From Saprospiraceae bacterium (lineage in GTDB: Bacteria; Bacteroidota; Bacteroidia; Chitinophagales; Saprospiraceae), in contig JALWRC010000073.1 in assembly GCA_027080725.1 (NCBI GenBank), forward strand, positions 82,333 through 146,332: a DNA stretch of 64,000 bases, written 5' to 3'. The first letter of the stretch is position 1; every line of letters starts with the position of its first letter. The notes below the pieces were generated by a model. The model worked only from the letters and a program-made list of their open reading frames with translations. It did not search any database and had not been told where the DNA came from. A program made the position numbers and the translations under genes. Shown piece by piece: positions 62,378 through 64,000 of the stretch.

Positions 62378-63181
62378 CTAATCTATCGTTTGGTAGAGGG
62401 TCTGAATGGTATCCTTGCCGTATTGGCGCTCCAGTCTTCTAATGATGAAATGGCCTCGCGCCATATCCTGAAAGTGATCCATAAAGAGGGAGTTAATTAT
62501 CGCACCTCCCGCGGCGCCTAAGATGGGTATAGTCTGAGCGGAAACCTTCTCCGCCACCTGAAACCCAAATCGCTCCGCCACCTTGACAAAAAAACGCAGG
62601 ATAACCGGTGCGCCTTCCTCCACAAACCCCTTCTCGGCGATGTACTTTGCCGCTTCTGTCATGGACTTAGCGAGGAAGGCACGGGTAGAATAATATCCGG
62701 TATCGACCGCATCATCATCCGAACTCTTACCACCCAATGCAAAGACCTCCAGGCAAGCCAGACGGGTATCTACCTCATCGATATCTTCACCCTGTGAGCG
62801 GGCAATGTCTGCAATGGAGCGCAGCATAATCGTCGTCGAGACCGGCAACTCTACCGCCAATCCAGTAAGCCCAAAAAAGCCTCCGACACTTCCACTCGCT
62901 GCCACCCCCAATTTATGCCAGAAATTGGAAGCCTTCTTACCGGGTGCATTGTTCAGAGTAAAAATAGCGGCATCTGCTGCCTTCAGAAGGGACTCTCGAG
63001 TCACCTCTCCCAGTTTATCCTTCCAGGACTTGGGTAATTTACTAAATCCGTATTCAATGGGCGAACCGATATAATCTGTAATACGGGCAGCAATACCGGG
63101 ATTCTCGACGAGTTCCTTCGCAACTCTAAGATCCTCCAAATCTGCTGCAGTCACCGTACTTTTAGTCGTGGTTTGTGGCAT
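62378..63181 (-). CDS. EcsC-family protein
   Basis: A 267-residue protein of the EcsC family. The family core is visible: GLAVELPVSTTIMLRSIADIARSQGEDIDEVDTRLACLEVFALGG (given in part: ELPVSTTIMLRSIADIARSQ), then a region with a membrane-prone stretch (ILGAAGGAIINSLFMDHFQDMARGHFIIRRLE). EcsC was named from a Bacillus ABC-transporter operon; its molecular function is unclear. No such transporter lies beside it here. Confidence 0.85.
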   Translation of the reverse strand: MPQTTTKSTVTAADLEDLRVAKELVENPGIAARITDYIGSPIEYGFSKLPKSWKDKLGEVTRESLLKAADAAIFTLNNAPGKKASNFWHKLGVAASGSVGGFFGLTGLAVELPVSTTIMLRSIADIARSQGEDIDEVDTRLACLEVFALGGKSSDDDAVDTGYYSTRAFLAKSMTEAAKYIAEKGFVEEGAPVILRFFVKVAERFGFQVAEKVSAQTIPILGAAGGAIINSLFMDHFQDMARGHFIIRRLERQYGKDTIQTLYQTID

Positions 63182-63336
63182 AAATTTACATTTTTACATA
63201 GAACGCAAGAAATCCACTATTTCATATAACGGAGTAAGAGACGACTGCTAAAAGAGCAATGACTCCCAACATGCAACAGTCTTTTTTCAACATAAGTTCA
63301 TGTGCAAAAACGCCATCAGCGCCATATCCTTTTCCA

Positions 63337-64000
63337 TCATAATCCCTCCAGCATTTCAGGGTTAATCCGTTTCTTCCCATTTTCCTCCGGAATCATCCTT
63401 TCAGGATCAAAATACACATCCGGCGCCACTCCTTTCTGACCATTGTTGGCAGTAGCCCCAACATAAGAATATCGCTTAAAGGAAACACCGGCATGCAGCC
63501 CCGAATGAGGGAGCACAAAAGGCATTTTGTCGATAAAACCCGAATAGGGCTGCCCAAGGGTATCCCCTACTACTTTCCCTCTTTGGGCATATTTAAACCC
63601 GACCACAAAATTTGCAGCAGCCGAATAGGTAGAAGGAGAGGTCAGCACAAAGACCTTACCGCCAAACGCATTACGAGGGGGACTTAAGGGGTGGGGTTCG
63701 GTGTCCAAATCAGTGATTGTACCATTCTTCTTAAAAAAGAAAATGCGTCCCGAACGATTAAAGTACGCCAGAGGATAAAGCGGGTAGGTGTACCATTTGA
63801 AATATTTCTTTCTCATATATCGCTTCAACGGCCCACTGGTCTTAACTCGGTATTGGCGGTGCAGGCGGGTTTGTTTTACTCCTAAATAGTGCCCGCCAGA
63901 AAAGTGCTTATTTTTATGACTGAAGGGGGTAAGGTCGGGGTGGTTATCATGTAGGAAATATGAACCCACTCGAAATTTTGCCTTGTCAGTTGATTTTTTG
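63337..64000 (-). CDS. S41-family peptidase, C-terminal part (cut by window edge)
   Basis: The frame is open to the window edge (…KKSTDKAKFRVGSYFLHDNHP), so the 5' end is missing; the GTG at 63969 is only an apparent start. The visible 221 residues hold the serine protease core of the S41 (tail-specific protease) family: GGKVFVLTSPSTYSAAANFVVGFKYAQRG with the nucleophile Ser in SPSTYSAA, then GDTLGQPYSGFIDKMPFVLPHSG, and the C-terminal GVAPDVYFDPER. It probably acts in the periplasm or outside. Its substrate is unknown. Confidence 0.88.
   Translation of the reverse strand, partial: KKSTDKAKFRVGSYFLHDNHPDLTPFSHKNKHFSGGHYLGVKQTRLHRQYRVKTSGPLKRYMRKKYFKWYTYPLYPLAYFNRSGRIFFFKKNGTITDLDTEPHPLSPPRNAFGGKVFVLTSPSTYSAAANFVVGFKYAQRGKVVGDTLGQPYSGFIDKMPFVLPHSGLHAGVSFKRYSYVGATANNGQKGVAPDVYFDPERMIPEENGKKRINPEMLEGL

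Overview
The window comes from a Bacteroidota chromosome. The evidence is a SusC/SusD pair, a PorP/SprF-type outer-membrane protein, SprB-repeat and C-terminal-domain substrates of the type IX secretion system, many lipoproteins, the Bacteroidota -7 promoter box TAnnTTTG ahead of many genes, and a dcw cluster without murF. A gliding or environmental lineage such as Saprospiria fits, but that placement is inference.

Layout. 1-5 kb: the N-terminus of an Mrr-type restriction endonuclease cut by the window edge, a roughly 1-kb gene-free stretch with inverted repeats, then class Ia ribonucleotide reductase (nrdA, nrdB) with DnaA boxes upstream of nrdB. 5-15 kb: an OmpA-like protein with calcium-binding repeats, then a clade II (atypical) nitrous oxide reductase locus, in transcription order cytochrome c, fasciclin lipoprotein, nosZ, nosB-like, nosL, nosD, nosF, nosY. 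It has an Fnr/HcpR-like palindrome at its head and a stem-loop in every large intercistronic gap. 15-18 kb: a HerA-like ATPase, a membrane-anchored DNA/RNA endonuclease and tRNA-Lys(TTT). 18-29 kb: a PorP/SprF protein, then a nutrient-uptake locus with TonB-dependent SusC, SusD lipoprotein, a third lipoprotein and a giant FG-GAP/ASPIC protein. 29-35 kb: pdxJ, cdsA, an unrecognised gene, a WbqC-like protein, a zinc-less sirtuin and a TlpA-like thioredoxin lipoprotein. 35-51 kb: the full division and cell-wall cluster mraZ-rsmH-ftsL-ftsI-murE-mraY-murD-ftsW-murG-murC-ftsQ-ftsA-ftsZ, with an MraZ operator at its head and a tandem array of three near-identical terminators at its tail. 51-59 kb: two type IX secretion substrates and an OmpA protein. 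59-64 kb: glutaryl-CoA-type dehydrogenase, divergent oxyR and peroxiredoxin with an OxyR box between them, a truncated acetyltransferase, an EcsC-like protein and an S41 peptidase cut by the window edge.

How the genes work together. The nos genes make, load with copper and feed electrons to N2O reductase. The Sus genes import and bind a polymer-derived nutrient. The dcw genes build meso-diaminopimelate-type peptidoglycan precursors and the divisome. Surface and adhesin proteins leave through the type IX system. oxyR and the peroxiredoxin form a peroxide-response pair.

The most unusual signal is not a gene. A short motif, ACCATTTCATACC (usually followed by AAAA), recurs on both strands through the whole window, mostly between genes, with an iteron-like cluster of three copies at 31547-31636. 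The exact 12-mer ACCATTTCATAC was found nine times by hand, where about 0.01 would be expected by chance. Its function is not known to me.
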